A DNA stretch of 64,000 nucleotides, taken from a virus. The notes under the pieces are model-generated. The model was not told the origin of the DNA, did not search any database, and worked only from the letters and a program-made list of their open reading frames with translations. The stretch is from positions 1-64,000 of the IMG/VR virus record IMGVR_UViG_3300021957_003133. One strand, 5' to 3'. Shown one piece after another: positions 45,801-52,666 of this stretch (positions are counted from its first letter, which is position 1; the number at the start of each line of letters is the position of its first letter). Made by a program: the position numbers and the translations under genes.

Positions 45801-47442
45801 TCACGGTTTAGTATCTGGTCATACAGGTAATATAATCATACAGCCTGAAGCTGACGTACTAGTAAACTTTGTAGCTAGCCATCCGTTTACTGTAGAAGGT
45901 GACGTAGCTATATATCCATACTATAATGTGTTCACAGCTAACATTGGAGATCATATTACCCAACCAAGCACTGGTGCAAATGCCATAGTGTACGGTAATG
46001 CTCTCGGAACAATACAAGGTAATATAGATAGTTCTGCATCGGGTTACTTTATTAAGAACAACGATTTTACTTTTAATGACACAGGAAATTTGTTTATCAA
46101 TGGTGATACGCTTCTAAGCAGTAATGTGTTTGCGGCGAATACCAGTACATGGTCTAATGTTAGTATTTTACCATTGTCAAGTACTATAGCATTGACTACA
46201 CAAGTTGAACACCCTGTGCTAGATGCTAATTTATCTGTAACCAAAGTATGGTCAGCAGTTAAAGTACAAGGTACTATAAAATCAACAGCAGACTTTGTGT
46301 TAAGTGACACATCAATTACTAACGGTAATATCAGAGTCGACGGAGTGTGGAAATCAGTATATCCAACAGCCGTTGACTTTATAAGTTCTTTAAGCAATCC
46401 ATATGACTCAACAGTGTTTGACGCTGTAGACTACGATGAAGATGGTAACGAAATTCTTAGTCAATATGCTGTTGATACTATCATACGCAGTACTTACACA
46501 GATACTGCATTAGGAAGTAGACCGGAAGATATTAATGTAGACGGTGGGGAGTATGTTGATCGTTGGTCGAGCCATGCTCCTGAAGAGCTAGTCCCAGGAA
46601 TAGTATTTGATACATTGAATATGAAAATATTTACAGCAAATATTGATACGTATGCAAACGCTAACCTTACAGTCGGCTATAGAATACAGACTTATGCAGA
46701 TGGTACAACAGATTTCTTAAGGATTGCTGACAACTATAGTACAACAACTGCTAAACAAGTTGCTAGAGACGATACTGAAATTTTTGTAAATGATGCTAGT
46801 GTATTATCTACTCCTAATCGAGCACTCAATGATCCAGGTGTGGTATACATCAATGGAGAAAGAATACACTTCTGGAGAAACTATAGTGCAGAAGTAGTTA
46901 ATTGGACAGCAAATACTGCCTACGGTAATACTGCTGTTATTAGATATGACAGCAATGTTTATGTAACTACAGCAAACGTCAGTGCTAATGCAGTATTTGA
47001 CACTGCTAATGTTAGAGCTATATTCTCTGCTAATGCAATAGGTCAGATAAGACGGGGAACTTGGCAAACAGCGATAACAAATGTGATTGCAAATGGAACT
47101 AGTGTTGTTGACGGTAGTGACAAAACACAGAAAGTACCAAACAGTGGGTTTGGAAATGTTACTTTAGCTAGTAACCTAACAGTCGGAAATGCTTATGTAA
47201 GAACTATTCTAGCAGGAACAACTCTTGTTACATCAAACACTTGGCAAAATCCAGGAACAGTAACAGCCGCTGACGGAACAGGATTCAATGGCGGAGTCAC
47301 AGAACAAATACTGTTCTTGAAAGAACAGGCCGCTGATCGTGAAGCAGAAATAGCTGAACTACCTGGCGAAACAATGACAACAGAACTCGGAACTGATGCT
47401 CTCATAACTGAGGATTTAGCCGACGTAATTACAACGGAATAA
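33865..47442 (+). CDS. Giant baseplate/virion protein with FG-GAP propeller
   Basis: One uninterrupted frame of 4525 codons. The N-terminus (MAARKSINLLPGVFRTDVNE, KYYGGYTEDQSRLF) and a central block with RPWEMLGFSSQPDWWEDRYG are conserved in very large structural proteins of marine T4-like phages located after gp6. Seven FG-GAP-type repeats can be followed from about residue 2289 to 3010, starting at DGFGTAVKLSYDG, REYGSCV, DRFGSSVSLSEYG, SSFGSSMDSSLDG, AAFGTDL, EYFGNKV and DRFGAAID, each followed by a V-G-A-P or similar strand; seven suit one integrin-type beta-propeller. Near residue 3700 GSGYTSAPTVTVSGGG and a second similar unit occur. The end is acidic. It probably builds the periphery of the baseplate where T4 has gp7/gp8/gp10, but clear homology to those was not seen. 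Confidence 0.85.
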   Translation: MAARKSINLLPGVFRTDVNEKFLNATVDQLVSEPSLTDLYGYIGRQFAPTFKKGDSYITEETTLRQDYQLEPTTVIKDNEGNTTFFASYLDFLNKVKYYGGYTEDQSRLFASEYYSFDPQVSLDKFVNFGQYYWLPNGPSTVQVNTTGVELIKDYTVSRNDNQNQYDFTSSGEQNNTLVLARGGTYTFAVDQSAGFWIQTELGIDGLVNVTPTISSRAVLGVENNGATNGTVTFTVPQSDAQDRFLSQNTIATVDYALPLPFSKVQNRLLSDFLVEYPQFAGLAGQLDGKTAVFVEQDTLTNVENAWTVAYENSGESVEFDFGETVPQGSRYGVWQIQLITSGSDKLINIFPTTVIPFDNKVYIKSGINFVNKEFYKEFTEFLEPVPVISSILDTLYIQDGDRADIYAKIKIVDFNNFTIDVNADILGENTYTSPNGVEFTSGLKIKFDSDVTPTTYQEKTYYVENVGEGIRLVDETLLVTPETYNDEVATNYPIQRIMLTKATTAEITAGTVITVGDNSIEVNTDIAIGATKITTLDSISAVEKGQVVTGAGIQSATVVYDAFADTIFPDYITIKRDALDLNAWSRSNRWVHSAIIEASATYNNEVLVLSQDLRAQRPIVQFEGDLQLFNHGRIGKRHVDIVDTQITDAFIELEGKVLTTAFGVTLFDGMRVLFANDNDPLVRNKIYNLNLVQYEVDAEGFPEGTFHIKLTKADDGDGQEWDSVVVGLGASKGHSYWYNGTEWKLAQQKTGTQQDPLFDVYDTAGKSLSNLDYYPRSSFVGTKLFGYDRGTTGVNDKILGFPLNYRSFSSQGDILFANYFNTDIFNYVVGLETKKINVNTGYLQSIQTDRTTKPKNTWQTVNESSRQYQVFEFEYTATTDNPFALDITPKQQDTHGFTDTVPYVKVYQNQKILKQTHWSISATNRITVSATLAVGDIINVLVYSEQVSEQAYYQVPLNLDLNAQNTDITTLTLGQVRNHVVALGQNSTALVGDILGKSNLRDLAIKGQGGSILQHSAPIPYAELFLIDEKANFIDSIQFAQREYAKFKNKFLELAISLPGVDSADAVASVDTIIAQINLNKNVSTPWHYSDMVPTGTLRETITYKVFDPLVLSYEITSIFSSTTLSNQAVLVYLNGTQLILGRDYSFDTTRPAVDFDSNYVTFAVDDIITIVEYANTDGCYIPETPSKVGTYPKFEPELILDDTYKSAITVIRGHDGSITPAFDDYRDNLLLELEKRIYNNIKIPDTNTYQTELLTALPGKFRDSGYTYSEVWNAVATGFMTWVGKNRVDFSTNNTFLSNDPFSWNYSRFVDRLDREYLPGSWRAIYQYYYDTIYPHQRPWEMLGFSSQPDWWEDRYGVGPYTGGNKLLWDDLEAGKIYGGPRSLVDMGSGVGIDTNYVRPGLSQIIPVDQNGYLLSPEKVVALASNSTDAATSWSIGQLGPTEWAWRSSSDYPYVLQQAMAVLKPAVYFGRFIDTYNIRYNTDIKQYLTLTDKHHVQQDEIVYNGYINPLIPTVINRGAGYLNWIADYLRSHGVTPSVKINPMLENYNVKLAYKMAGFSDKKYLQVLAEQSSPSSTSTSIMIPDENYDLLLNKSAPTDKITYSAVIVEKATNGFTVRGYDLHIPYFTIIPSVSNNNSYSISVQDESGTIFNDYQNVKLTVPYGYEFKTQQQVVDFLIGYERYLKAQGFTFNDRDGDLAETRDWKLSVKEFLFWAQQGWREGSILVLSPVTNSIKVVTENNIVDGIEDSQYGSKVVDQNFNIVKNTGYQITRTSNNFSVTLQDDNMLALVQLSLVQYEHVLVFDNTTVFNDVIYRPELGNRQFRLKLIGQKTNLWDGSLYAPGFVYNDELVPEWQVGVDYLKGQLIEFKDQYYVALTNVPGATEFNFTTWKQISKSEIKSGLLSNFSTTAVESQSYYDSYGEIKDKDQMAYSHGLIGYKPRQYLDDLGLTETTQIEFYKGYIGQKGTKNAIDALSKADFDTLSSKISYYEEWAIRTGEYGAIASNPFVEIALDEKAISVNPATIKFVGTNDANDGNGETVFNQSQLYKFLDGEGAKFNGNIALNRDSASNYDNDILTAGYVNIDDIDATVYDISDYSTLNVLADDIGTGYSIWTAKDFNGNWNVYRVSESDNQVTTLTNALDGYVTWTSSEQHGLIKDNIFLIRGFDDKFDGFYQVYSVPDLKRVTCQYLGNSENLDTLNTANGLGILFVLDSLRFRFMEDARIFGLTNPKQGWRTGDKIWIDEDAATTVEQGQPYDVASGGWKVYEKTNPWNYKETLLKSSSEYKADDGFGTAVKLSYDGLLATVGSPFANTTPYYSGGVEEVTGKVNVFNKDYAGNLLVATSLIPKSGNAQVTTREYGSCVDQAVEKVVVGAPGSYGNIGLVYLYNRPAGTTEFEEPQIIWSKDVTATGDRFGSSVSLSEYGDWLYVGAPGNDRVYVYGLNTHVSKEKDTVAINNRNTLRLSGNTAVFPGDFITYPVTGANANVISSGNTFVGSSWGSNIVVNTGVGFDTGNANANVSINSVDSTLYATNLYSVSNISNIRTSFTPTVSGQADSLLVRNSNRTFIPELDYTLSGNVITFTGNLAEDTYVITQAPYYVLSNTIQGETGSSFGSSMDSSLDGAQLGVGAPNANVFVSGQWIQGAGAVYVYDRVIEAFKTTGSITYTTTGTIDLVHKVQIDGVTVEDYVPPTIGGTTLTFINPPPIGKVVYIETNEFNLLEELTGIDSLEGGNTAIQQGAAFGTDLTICSNNCAIYVGAPYYDNGTAYNTGAVWKFHNRGRLYGTNTGDIKNPTFTPGDTIRLDNFEITVTGTTLDSLVNDINSAAIVGLVASNENGYLKLDTDSTVAKNLLRILSGSDNGVLLDAGIKVFAFMQIIVSPYNTQGEYFGNKVVLAQNAYMLVIGSERGTTKSPLTIDTDTLTLDDDSTIFTDDIVGSGSTYVYELYDDPRDEVENPGRYAFAQQLIVPDLDGNVQTPSDRLNSGDRFGAAIDVMGGEIIVSAPGDDTQGLDTGSVYIFSDPEMTRGWNLIRYQQPRVDVDTVNRIFLYSKLTDTILTNLEFIDPAKGKILGVADQEISFKTEYDPAVYNRGENANSAFNWNEAQVNQVWWNLEQVRFIDYEQGSLEYRSINWGRLFPGSIVEICEWVESPVLPSAYVTAGYDGVPKYADDSNYVEISKVNPTTNIIESVYYFWVTGKTSITGIDETRNLSIQTISDYITNPKSQGIGYSAIIQNNSIIVYNVSEYLSASNTILHLDYDILKNSSLIHSEYELIQEGNPVDLIPNKIVNKMIDSLAGIDADGRSVPDPTLSPADRYGIDVRPRQTIFIDRLKAMSDLITHVNAILISKPIARQYDLTNMLSQEAEPNIKLNEYDLAIETEIELPYINTDILSTGYKVLVKQNTAEDNLWTLYELTSNKSWKLLRIQSYKTSLYWSYVDWYAEGYDSNEVIEYVVDTLPDALKLSASVGDEIKVKVTTSTGGGWNLLTVTSTGSYEVVGIENGTIQLNESLGDFADNEIGYSNQGYDDGRLDQSPNIETRYIINALRNDIFIGELQGQFNELFFVMVNYLFTEQLSVDWIFKSSFISVTQYLRTLGQPANYVKDNLTYYENYIEEVKPYRTKIREYLTNYTSDDPFGGDITDFDLAPYYDQDLETFRSPNGEHITKDTQLWSTGYLPNNGGLVNIDYPNWYNNRTFVVDSIIVSNVGSGYTSAPTVTVSGGGSNIQATATATINGDTGSVTAITVVTEGQDYTSTPTVTINGTTVSNVTVIGGNANIQSNTYTVNSTVGLFVGMAANVAFAANTIIENIDRGNLEITMTTANTSAFTNTAISFGFTTSTEQGILATAYPVLKNNKIRTFDSTLKFDRITYSTEVQPWQANTFFQANTIVSFGNVGYQVTANVTTGNTFVLDNYTVYPAADFKNANDRIMAYYSPQSDMEAKDLNQLIPGIEYPGVQVQGLNFNQQPGIGGDIVANITFSGSHGLVSGHTGNIIIQPEADVLVNFVASHPFTVEGDVAIYPYYNVFTANIGDHITQPSTGANAIVYGNALGTIQGNIDSSASGYFIKNNDFTFNDTGNLFINGDTLLSSNVFAANTSTWSNVSILPLSSTIALTTQVEHPVLDANLSVTKVWSAVKVQGTIKSTADFVLSDTSITNGNIRVDGVWKSVYPTAVDFISSLSNPYDSTVFDAVDYDEDGNEILSQYAVDTIIRSTYTDTALGSRPEDINVDGGEYVDRWSSHAPEELVPGIVFDTLNMKIFTANIDTYANANLTVGYRIQTYADGTTDFLRIADNYSTTTAKQVARDDTEIFVNDASVLSTPNRALNDPGVVYINGERIHFWRNYSAEVVNWTANTAYGNTAVIRYDSNVYVTTANVSANAVFDTANVRAIFSANAIGQIRRGTWQTAITNVIANGTSVVDGSDKTQKVPNSGFGNVTLASNLTVGNAYVRTILAGTTLVTSNTWQNPGTVTAADGTGFNGGVTEQILFLKEQAADREAEIAELPGETMTTELGTDALITEDLADVITTE

Positions 47443-47445
47443 ATA
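47438..47445 (+). promoter_or_regulatory. Late promoter motif AATAAATA
   Basis: The motif overlaps the stop of the giant gene and lies 21 nt before the ATG at 47467; AGGA follows in the leader. It gives the fibre genes their own late start after a 13.6-kb gene. Confidence 0.5.
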
Positions 47446-47466
47446 GTGTACATAGGATAAGAAATT

Positions 47467-49098
47467 ATGGCAATTAAAATAAGTGAACTAGCAAATTTAA
47501 CAGCGTATACAGACTCTGTCTTTATCCCTGTTGTTGAAACTGCTGGTAACACATTTTCAACAGTAAAGTCAACGTCGAGTGAGTTAAAAACTTACGTGCT
47601 TGGTACTATACCATCTGAGATCAGTGATTTAACAGCAAACACAACAGCACAAGCGACTGCAATATATAATGCTGAGGTAGCTATAGTTACAGCTAACATT
47701 GGACAGATAGGTTATACTGACAACAAGGTACTAACTGCTAACATTGGACAGATAGGTTACACTGACAACAAAGTTACAACAGCTAACATTGGTCAGATAG
47801 GTTACACTGATAACAAAGTTTCAACAGCCAACGTTGCCATGAAAGGATATGTTGATTTTGCTAATACCACAATGACATCTTATGTCAATGATGTAGCAAC
47901 AAGAACGTCATATGGTAATGCTAATGTAACAGCATTTCTACCAACATACAATGGTACTATTGCAACAGTAACTAATGCTAACATTGGTCAGATAGGTTAT
48001 ACTGACAACAAGGTTACAACAGCTAACATTGGACAGATAGGTTATACCCTTAACCAAATTAACATATCTAACATTGGTACTATTGGATATATAGCACAAC
48101 AAATTAATATATCAAACGTTGGGCAAATAGGATATACAGATAACAAAGTATCAGTAGCAAATATCGGACAAATTGGTTATACCAACGATAGAGTTACAAC
48201 AGCTAATATTGGGCAAATTGGTTATACAGACAACGAAGTACTAACTGCTAACATCGGGCAAATTGGATACACCGATAATAAAGTTACAACTGCTAACATT
48301 GGACAGATAGGATTTACAAATGAAACAGTAACACAAGCCAATGTTGGAATGAAAGGTTATGTTGATCAAGAAGTGATCGCGGCTGGTGGTTATAGTAATG
48401 TTAACACAACAGCATTCTTAGTGGCGGCAAGTGTACCTATTAATACATCAGCTAATGTTAGTGGTGCTATAGTAAATGCGGGTGCCGCAACAGTAACTGG
48501 CACTATTGCAGGAGCGATAGGAACATTTACTGGAAATGTAATAGGTGGGCAGGCACAATTCTCAGCATTAAATTCAACTCCGGTCGGAAATGCAGTAGCA
48601 AGTACTGGAACATTTACTACACTTACTGTTCCGAGTGTTACCAAAAATGGTACAGATGGAGTAGGTGATATCGGACAAACAGGCAATAGATTTGCAGTGA
48701 TATATGGTCAATCTACTTCAGCAGAATACGCTGATTTGGCAGAAAAATATGTGTCAGATACCGACTACGACTCAGGAACAGTATTAGAGTTTGGCGGCGA
48801 ACATGAAGTCACACTAGCGTCAAATGAAACTGTTAGAGTAGCAGGAATAGTTTCAACACAACCAGCATTTAAAATGAATGATGATCTTGTAGCAGACCAT
48901 GTAGTAATGATAGCATTACAAGGAAGAGTTCCGTGTAAGGTTGAAGGAACAATACAAAAAGGAGACATGCTAGTTTCAGCAGGTAACGGTAAAGCTAAAG
49001 CAACAAATAATCCACAATTTGGCACTGTTATTGGAAAAGCATTGCAAGAACATCAAGGAGCCGACGGCATTATAGAAGTAGTTGTTGGACGATTATAG
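47467..49098 (+). CDS. Tail fibre with 15-residue repeats and YADLAE C-terminal domain
   Basis: The 543-residue protein has an N-terminal attachment part (MAIKISELANLTAYTDSVF), then eleven 15-residue repeats of type TANIGQIGYTDNKVx between about residues 75 and 289, broken once by a spacer starting ANVAMKGYVDF. Such register suggests a trimeric beta or coiled shaft. After a Gly/Ala/Thr-rich part follows a C-terminal domain beginning SAEYADLAEKY, with GTVLEFGGEHEVT, ALQGRVPCKVEGTIQKGD and VSAGNGKAK, a domain found at the ends of phage fibres and related to self-processing or chaperone-type tips (peptidase G2-like, by memory). The same tip occurs on the fibre at 51192-52640. The function is host recognition, inferred. 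Confidence 0.85.
   Translation: MAIKISELANLTAYTDSVFIPVVETAGNTFSTVKSTSSELKTYVLGTIPSEISDLTANTTAQATAIYNAEVAIVTANIGQIGYTDNKVLTANIGQIGYTDNKVTTANIGQIGYTDNKVSTANVAMKGYVDFANTTMTSYVNDVATRTSYGNANVTAFLPTYNGTIATVTNANIGQIGYTDNKVTTANIGQIGYTLNQINISNIGTIGYIAQQINISNVGQIGYTDNKVSVANIGQIGYTNDRVTTANIGQIGYTDNEVLTANIGQIGYTDNKVTTANIGQIGFTNETVTQANVGMKGYVDQEVIAAGGYSNVNTTAFLVAASVPINTSANVSGAIVNAGAATVTGTIAGAIGTFTGNVIGGQAQFSALNSTPVGNAVASTGTFTTLTVPSVTKNGTDGVGDIGQTGNRFAVIYGQSTSAEYADLAEKYVSDTDYDSGTVLEFGGEHEVTLASNETVRVAGIVSTQPAFKMNDDLVADHVVMIALQGRVPCKVEGTIQKGDMLVSAGNGKAKATNNPQFGTVIGKALQEHQGADGIIEVVVGRL
47689..48333 (+). repeat. 45-bp coding tandem repeats (15-residue fibre repeats)
   Basis: Eleven in-frame units of 45 bp encode TANIGQIGYTDNKVx with small changes; synonymous differences between units show that the repeats are old or under protein-level selection rather than freshly copied. 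They lie inside a fibre gene and have no spacer structure, so they are not a CRISPR. Confidence 0.9.
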
Positions 49099-49100
49099 GC

Positions 49101-49108
49101 GATAAATA
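49101..49108 (+). promoter_or_regulatory. Late promoter motif GATAAATA, 5 nt before an ATG
   Basis: GATAAATA ends at 49108 and the ATG is at 49114. If transcription starts about 5 nt beyond the box, the message is leaderless from 49114, or the second in-frame ATG at 49141 is used. Confidence 0.5.
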
Positions 49109-49113
49109 AGCAT

Positions 49114-49770
49114 ATGGACAATAAGAAGCAAGAAGATTCTATGGATAATCAAACAAAAAACAAGCAACCTGATGAAAAAAGTGGAATACTTCTACAAGGG
49201 CATATTAAAATATTTGACCCTGATTCAGATGAAGTTTATGTAGATAAACGCAATGCTATTCACTATGAAAATATGAGTGAAGCATTGGCACTTAATGTAG
49301 GTAACAAAGACAGTCAATTCATCACTGAGATGCATTTTGGCAACGGTGGTACCACTGTTGACCCAACTGGTGTTATTACATATCTACCTACAAATACTAA
49401 TGTGCAAAATGCAGATTTATACAGTCCACAGTACTACAAGATAGTAGATAATACAAATTCAGCAAATGCTGATCCTACTAGAAACAAGATAGAGGTTATT
49501 CATACTCCAGGGTTAATTTATACTGATATCGTGATTAGCTGTTTATTAGATTACGGTGAGCCCAGTGGGCAAGCTGTTTTTGATAATAGTCAAACACTGA
49601 ACGGTGATTTTGTATTTGATGAGCTAGGACTTAAAGGCTACAGTTCAAGTGGAGTAGGACTTGGAAAATTATTAACACATGTGATTTTTAGTCCAGTGCA
49701 AAAATCATTGAACAGGTTGATACAGATTGATTACACTGTAAGAATACAGACATTAACAAATTTAACATAG
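49114..49770 (+). CDS. Virion structural protein, function unknown
   Basis: From the ATG at 49114 the protein has 218 residues; the first ten (MDNKKQEDS, then M) are dispensable-looking and the ATG at 49141 (MDNQTKNKQPDEKSG) may be the real start, given the late box 5 nt before the first one. The folded part begins ILLQGHIKIFDPDSDEVYVD, followed by KRNAIHYENMSEALALNVG and EMHFGNGGTTVDPTG. I know this GHIKIFDP...KRNAIHYENMS pattern from structural proteins of marine T4-like phages beside fibre genes. The C-terminus is beta-rich. A connector between baseplate and fibres is plausible but not demonstrated. Confidence 0.78.
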   Translation: MDNKKQEDSMDNQTKNKQPDEKSGILLQGHIKIFDPDSDEVYVDKRNAIHYENMSEALALNVGNKDSQFITEMHFGNGGTTVDPTGVITYLPTNTNVQNADLYSPQYYKIVDNTNSANADPTRNKIEVIHTPGLIYTDIVISCLLDYGEPSGQAVFDNSQTLNGDFVFDELGLKGYSSSGVGLGKLLTHVIFSPVQKSLNRLIQIDYTVRIQTLTNLT

Positions 49771-49792
49771 ATACATAATTTAGGAAAAGGAA

Positions 49793-51151
49793 ATGGCTTA
49801 CACCATAACTAAAACAGACGGAACTTCGCTAGGTACTATAACAGACGGAACTATTAATACCAGTTTTACTAGCTTAACATTGATTGGACGTAATTACAGT
49901 AATTATGGACAATTTATTGCTAACGACCTAGTTGCTCTAGTAGAGAATTTTGCATATTCGTCAAGTCCAAGTAATCCTCTAGCAGGACAGCTATGGTGGG
50001 ACACCGGTACTAGTAGACTAAACGTTTATACCGGAACAGCATTTAAAGTTATATCTAATGCAACAGCTTCAAGCTCAGCACCAGCTAATAGTATAGCAGG
50101 TGATTTATGGTTTGATACTGCTAACAGTCAACTTTATGTATATGACGGGACTAGTTGGGTCTTAGTTGGACCTCAGAGAAACGGTAGTGGTGCTGTGTGG
50201 GAACAGATTACTGACAATGTGTCAGCTACACACGATGTACTAAGTGTAAAATTAAATAATGCAAGAACAGAAATTATCAGTTTAGATGCAGAGTTTACTC
50301 CAAATGTTGCTATCAGTGGATTCGCGACAATTAAAACAGGTATCAATGCTAATACTAATGTAGCTAGTGGTACATTCTGGGGTTTAGCAAACAACTCATC
50401 ATACCTAGGTGGAGCACCGTCGACAAGTTACTTACGTAGTGATGCAAACGATACTGCTACAGGAGCAATAACTTTAGCTAATTTAACTGTCGGGTTAGAT
50501 AGCAACATTACAGTAGCTACAGATTCAACAGGCAATGCAACTATTAGAAATACAAAATTAAATGGCGACATTAACTTTTATGCAAATGTTGGCGGAACAG
50601 ATACAAGTGTATTAAGTATCGATGCCGCGGCTGGCTTGTCAAGATTTGTCGGAGTAACAACATCAACTACAGCGGCAATCGGAACTGATGCCACAGTTGG
50701 TGGTACTTTAGCAGTTACAGGAACTGGTGCATTTACTGGTAATCTAACTGCTCCTACGCAAGCTGTTGGTGTTGCAGATACTACAGTTGCTACTACCCAA
50801 TGGGTTAAAAATAATTCAGGTGTTTATGAATATAAGATTTATTCAGGAACATCACATAGTTGGGTTGGTGCAACTTCGGCTAATCTAGTTGTTGGCGGAT
50901 ATACTACATACACAGCAGGCACAAGTGGAATAAATTTACAAAACGGTGCTACCGCAATAACACAACCAGACACATACAATGGTACTGGTAATGCAAGAGT
51001 AGCAACAACACAGTTTGTTAAAACAGCAACAACTTGGTGGGGCAATAGCTCACATAGAAGTGCTAAATGGGTAAGCACGGCGGCTCCGAATGCTGGAGTT
51101 AATGATGTAGGCTCAAATGATGGCGATATTTGGTTCCAACGCGAAGCATAA
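49793..51151 (+). CDS. Tail fibre protein of the MAYTIT family
   Basis: The protein (452 residues) has an N-terminal domain shared with the next fibre: MAYTITKTDGTSLGTITDG, SLTLIGRNYSNYGQFI and PLAGQLWWDTGTSRLNVYTG, with a second copy of the small strand motif (GDLWFDTANSQLYVYDGTSW). G-x-LW-x-D-x....L.VY.G is a repeat found in marine phage fibres. The middle is Thr/Ala-rich; the end carries a unique Trp-rich tip (KTATTWWGNSSHRSAKWVST and DGDIWFQREA). The YADLAE tip of its paralogue is missing. A strong AGGAAAAGGA ribosome site precedes the ATG. Receptor binding is inferred. Confidence 0.85.
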   Translation: MAYTITKTDGTSLGTITDGTINTSFTSLTLIGRNYSNYGQFIANDLVALVENFAYSSSPSNPLAGQLWWDTGTSRLNVYTGTAFKVISNATASSSAPANSIAGDLWFDTANSQLYVYDGTSWVLVGPQRNGSGAVWEQITDNVSATHDVLSVKLNNARTEIISLDAEFTPNVAISGFATIKTGINANTNVASGTFWGLANNSSYLGGAPSTSYLRSDANDTATGAITLANLTVGLDSNITVATDSTGNATIRNTKLNGDINFYANVGGTDTSVLSIDAAAGLSRFVGVTTSTTAAIGTDATVGGTLAVTGTGAFTGNLTAPTQAVGVADTTVATTQWVKNNSGVYEYKIYSGTSHSWVGATSANLVVGGYTTYTAGTSGINLQNGATAITQPDTYNGTGNARVATTQFVKTATTWWGNSSHRSAKWVSTAAPNAGVNDVGSNDGDIWFQREA

Positions 51152-51158
51152 GATTAAA

Positions 51159-51166
51159 GATAAATA
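51159..51166 (+). promoter_or_regulatory. Late promoter motif GATAAATA
   Basis: GATAAATA lies between two fibre genes, 25 nt before the ATG at 51192, with TAGG in the leader. Confidence 0.55.
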
Positions 51167-51191
51167 ACATTATATAATTAGGTACTAACAA

Positions 51192-52640
51192 ATGGCATAT
51201 ACAATTACTACAACAGCTGGATCAACGTTAGCTTCGGTTACAGATGGAACCGTCAATAGCTCAGCAACTAGTTTAACCTTAATTGGTAAAAACTATGCTG
51301 GTTATGGTATTTTCTTAAATGAAAACTACGTTAAACTATTAGAAAATTTTAATAATTCATCAGCACCTACCAAACCGTTAGCAGGACAACTTTGGTATGA
51401 CAGTACAGCTTCTGTATTAAAAGTTTATACTGGCAGTCTGTGGAAACCTGTTTCGAGTTCAGCAAGCGGCACTACACAACCAGCAAGCCCAATTACTGGT
51501 GACTTATGGTATGACTCAGCTAATGCACAGTTAAAGGTGTGGAGCGGAAGTACTTTTATAACAGTTGGACCTAGCTATACAACATCATCAGGTACATCAG
51601 GTGCAGTTGTTGAAACAATATTAGACAGCGGATCAGCAAGTCATGTAGTTGTTAAGTTTTTTATTAGTAACACAGTCACAGCGATATTAAGTAAAGATGC
51701 AACATTTACTCCAGCTGTTGGAATTTCAGGATTTACTACAGTAGTTCCGGGCTTTAATTTAAGCTCATCAATATCGGGAGCGGTATTTACTGGTACAGTA
51801 ACTAATGCATCAAGTTTGTCGGGTATTACAGCTAGTCAGTTTTTACGTAGCGATCAAGCGGCAAGTACTTCATATGCATTAACTGTTGGACAGTTGTTGG
51901 TCGGAAGTGATTTAACAATCTCTTCAAGCAGTGGCGATATTAACGCCGTTAACGGTACAAGTAATAAAGATTTAAATTTATATGTTAATAAAGGTGGTGT
52001 AAGTACCAAAGCACTCGGTATTACAGGATCAACAGCTAAAGTTACAACATCAAATGATTTCCAAGTTACAGGAGCAACCACATTAAGTGGTGCGACTACA
52101 TGTAGTTCAACACTACAATTAAATGGAGTAACAACGATAGCGGCACAGGCTATCCCAACAGCTGGTAACACTATTGAACTTGGCTCTAGTACTAACAATT
52201 TTGCCAACGTGTTTGCAACAACATTCCGTGGTACTGCTATTACTGCAGAATATGCGGATTTGGCTGAGCGTTTTGAAGCAGATGATTCTTACTCACCAGG
52301 AACAGTTGTTGAACTTGGCGGAGTAAAAGAAATAACAGCGGCTATGAAAGATTTAAGTGATAAAGTATTTGGTGTAATTAGTACACGTGCTGGATTCTTA
52401 ATGAATGGGGCAGCCGGTAATGATCAAACACATCCACCGATAGCAATGGGCGGACGAGTACCTGTCAGAGTAATTGGTACAGTAGAAAAAGGTGATAGAT
52501 TAGTTTCAGCTGGTAACGGCTTAGCTAGATCAGCCACTAGAGATGAAGTTACAGCATTCAATGTTATTGGTAGAGCACTAGGCAATAAAGACACAGAAGC
52601 AGAAGGTACAGTAGAAGCTATCGTTAAGATAAGCAGTTAA
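51192..52640 (+). CDS. Tail fibre protein: MAYTIT head joined to YADLAE tip
   Basis: The protein has 482 residues. Residues 1-135 parallel the preceding fibre (MAYTITTTAGSTLASVTDG, SLTLIGKNYAGYGIFL, PLAGQLWYDSTASVLKVYTG, GDLWYDSANAQLKVWSG). The C-terminal 125 residues parallel the fibre at 47467-49098 (ITAEYADLAERFEADDSYSP, GTVVELGGVKEIT, MGGRVPVRVIGTVEKGDR, VSAGNGLAR). So the gene combines modules of two neighbours, and the chimera is visible directly. The middle region, about 140-345, is Ser/Thr-rich without close match. Likely a host-binding fibre subunit. Confidence 0.86.
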   Translation: MAYTITTTAGSTLASVTDGTVNSSATSLTLIGKNYAGYGIFLNENYVKLLENFNNSSAPTKPLAGQLWYDSTASVLKVYTGSLWKPVSSSASGTTQPASPITGDLWYDSANAQLKVWSGSTFITVGPSYTTSSGTSGAVVETILDSGSASHVVVKFFISNTVTAILSKDATFTPAVGISGFTTVVPGFNLSSSISGAVFTGTVTNASSLSGITASQFLRSDQAASTSYALTVGQLLVGSDLTISSSSGDINAVNGTSNKDLNLYVNKGGVSTKALGITGSTAKVTTSNDFQVTGATTLSGATTCSSTLQLNGVTTIAAQAIPTAGNTIELGSSTNNFANVFATTFRGTAITAEYADLAERFEADDSYSPGTVVELGGVKEITAAMKDLSDKVFGVISTRAGFLMNGAAGNDQTHPPIAMGGRVPVRVIGTVEKGDRLVSAGNGLARSATRDEVTAFNVIGRALGNKDTEAEGTVEAIVKISS

Positions 52641-52666
52641 TTAAATTCATTTAGGAATATAGAAAC

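Noticed and set aside
47689-48333. Possible CRISPR-like array
   Set aside because: The 45-bp units are contiguous, in frame and protein-coding, with no unique spacers.
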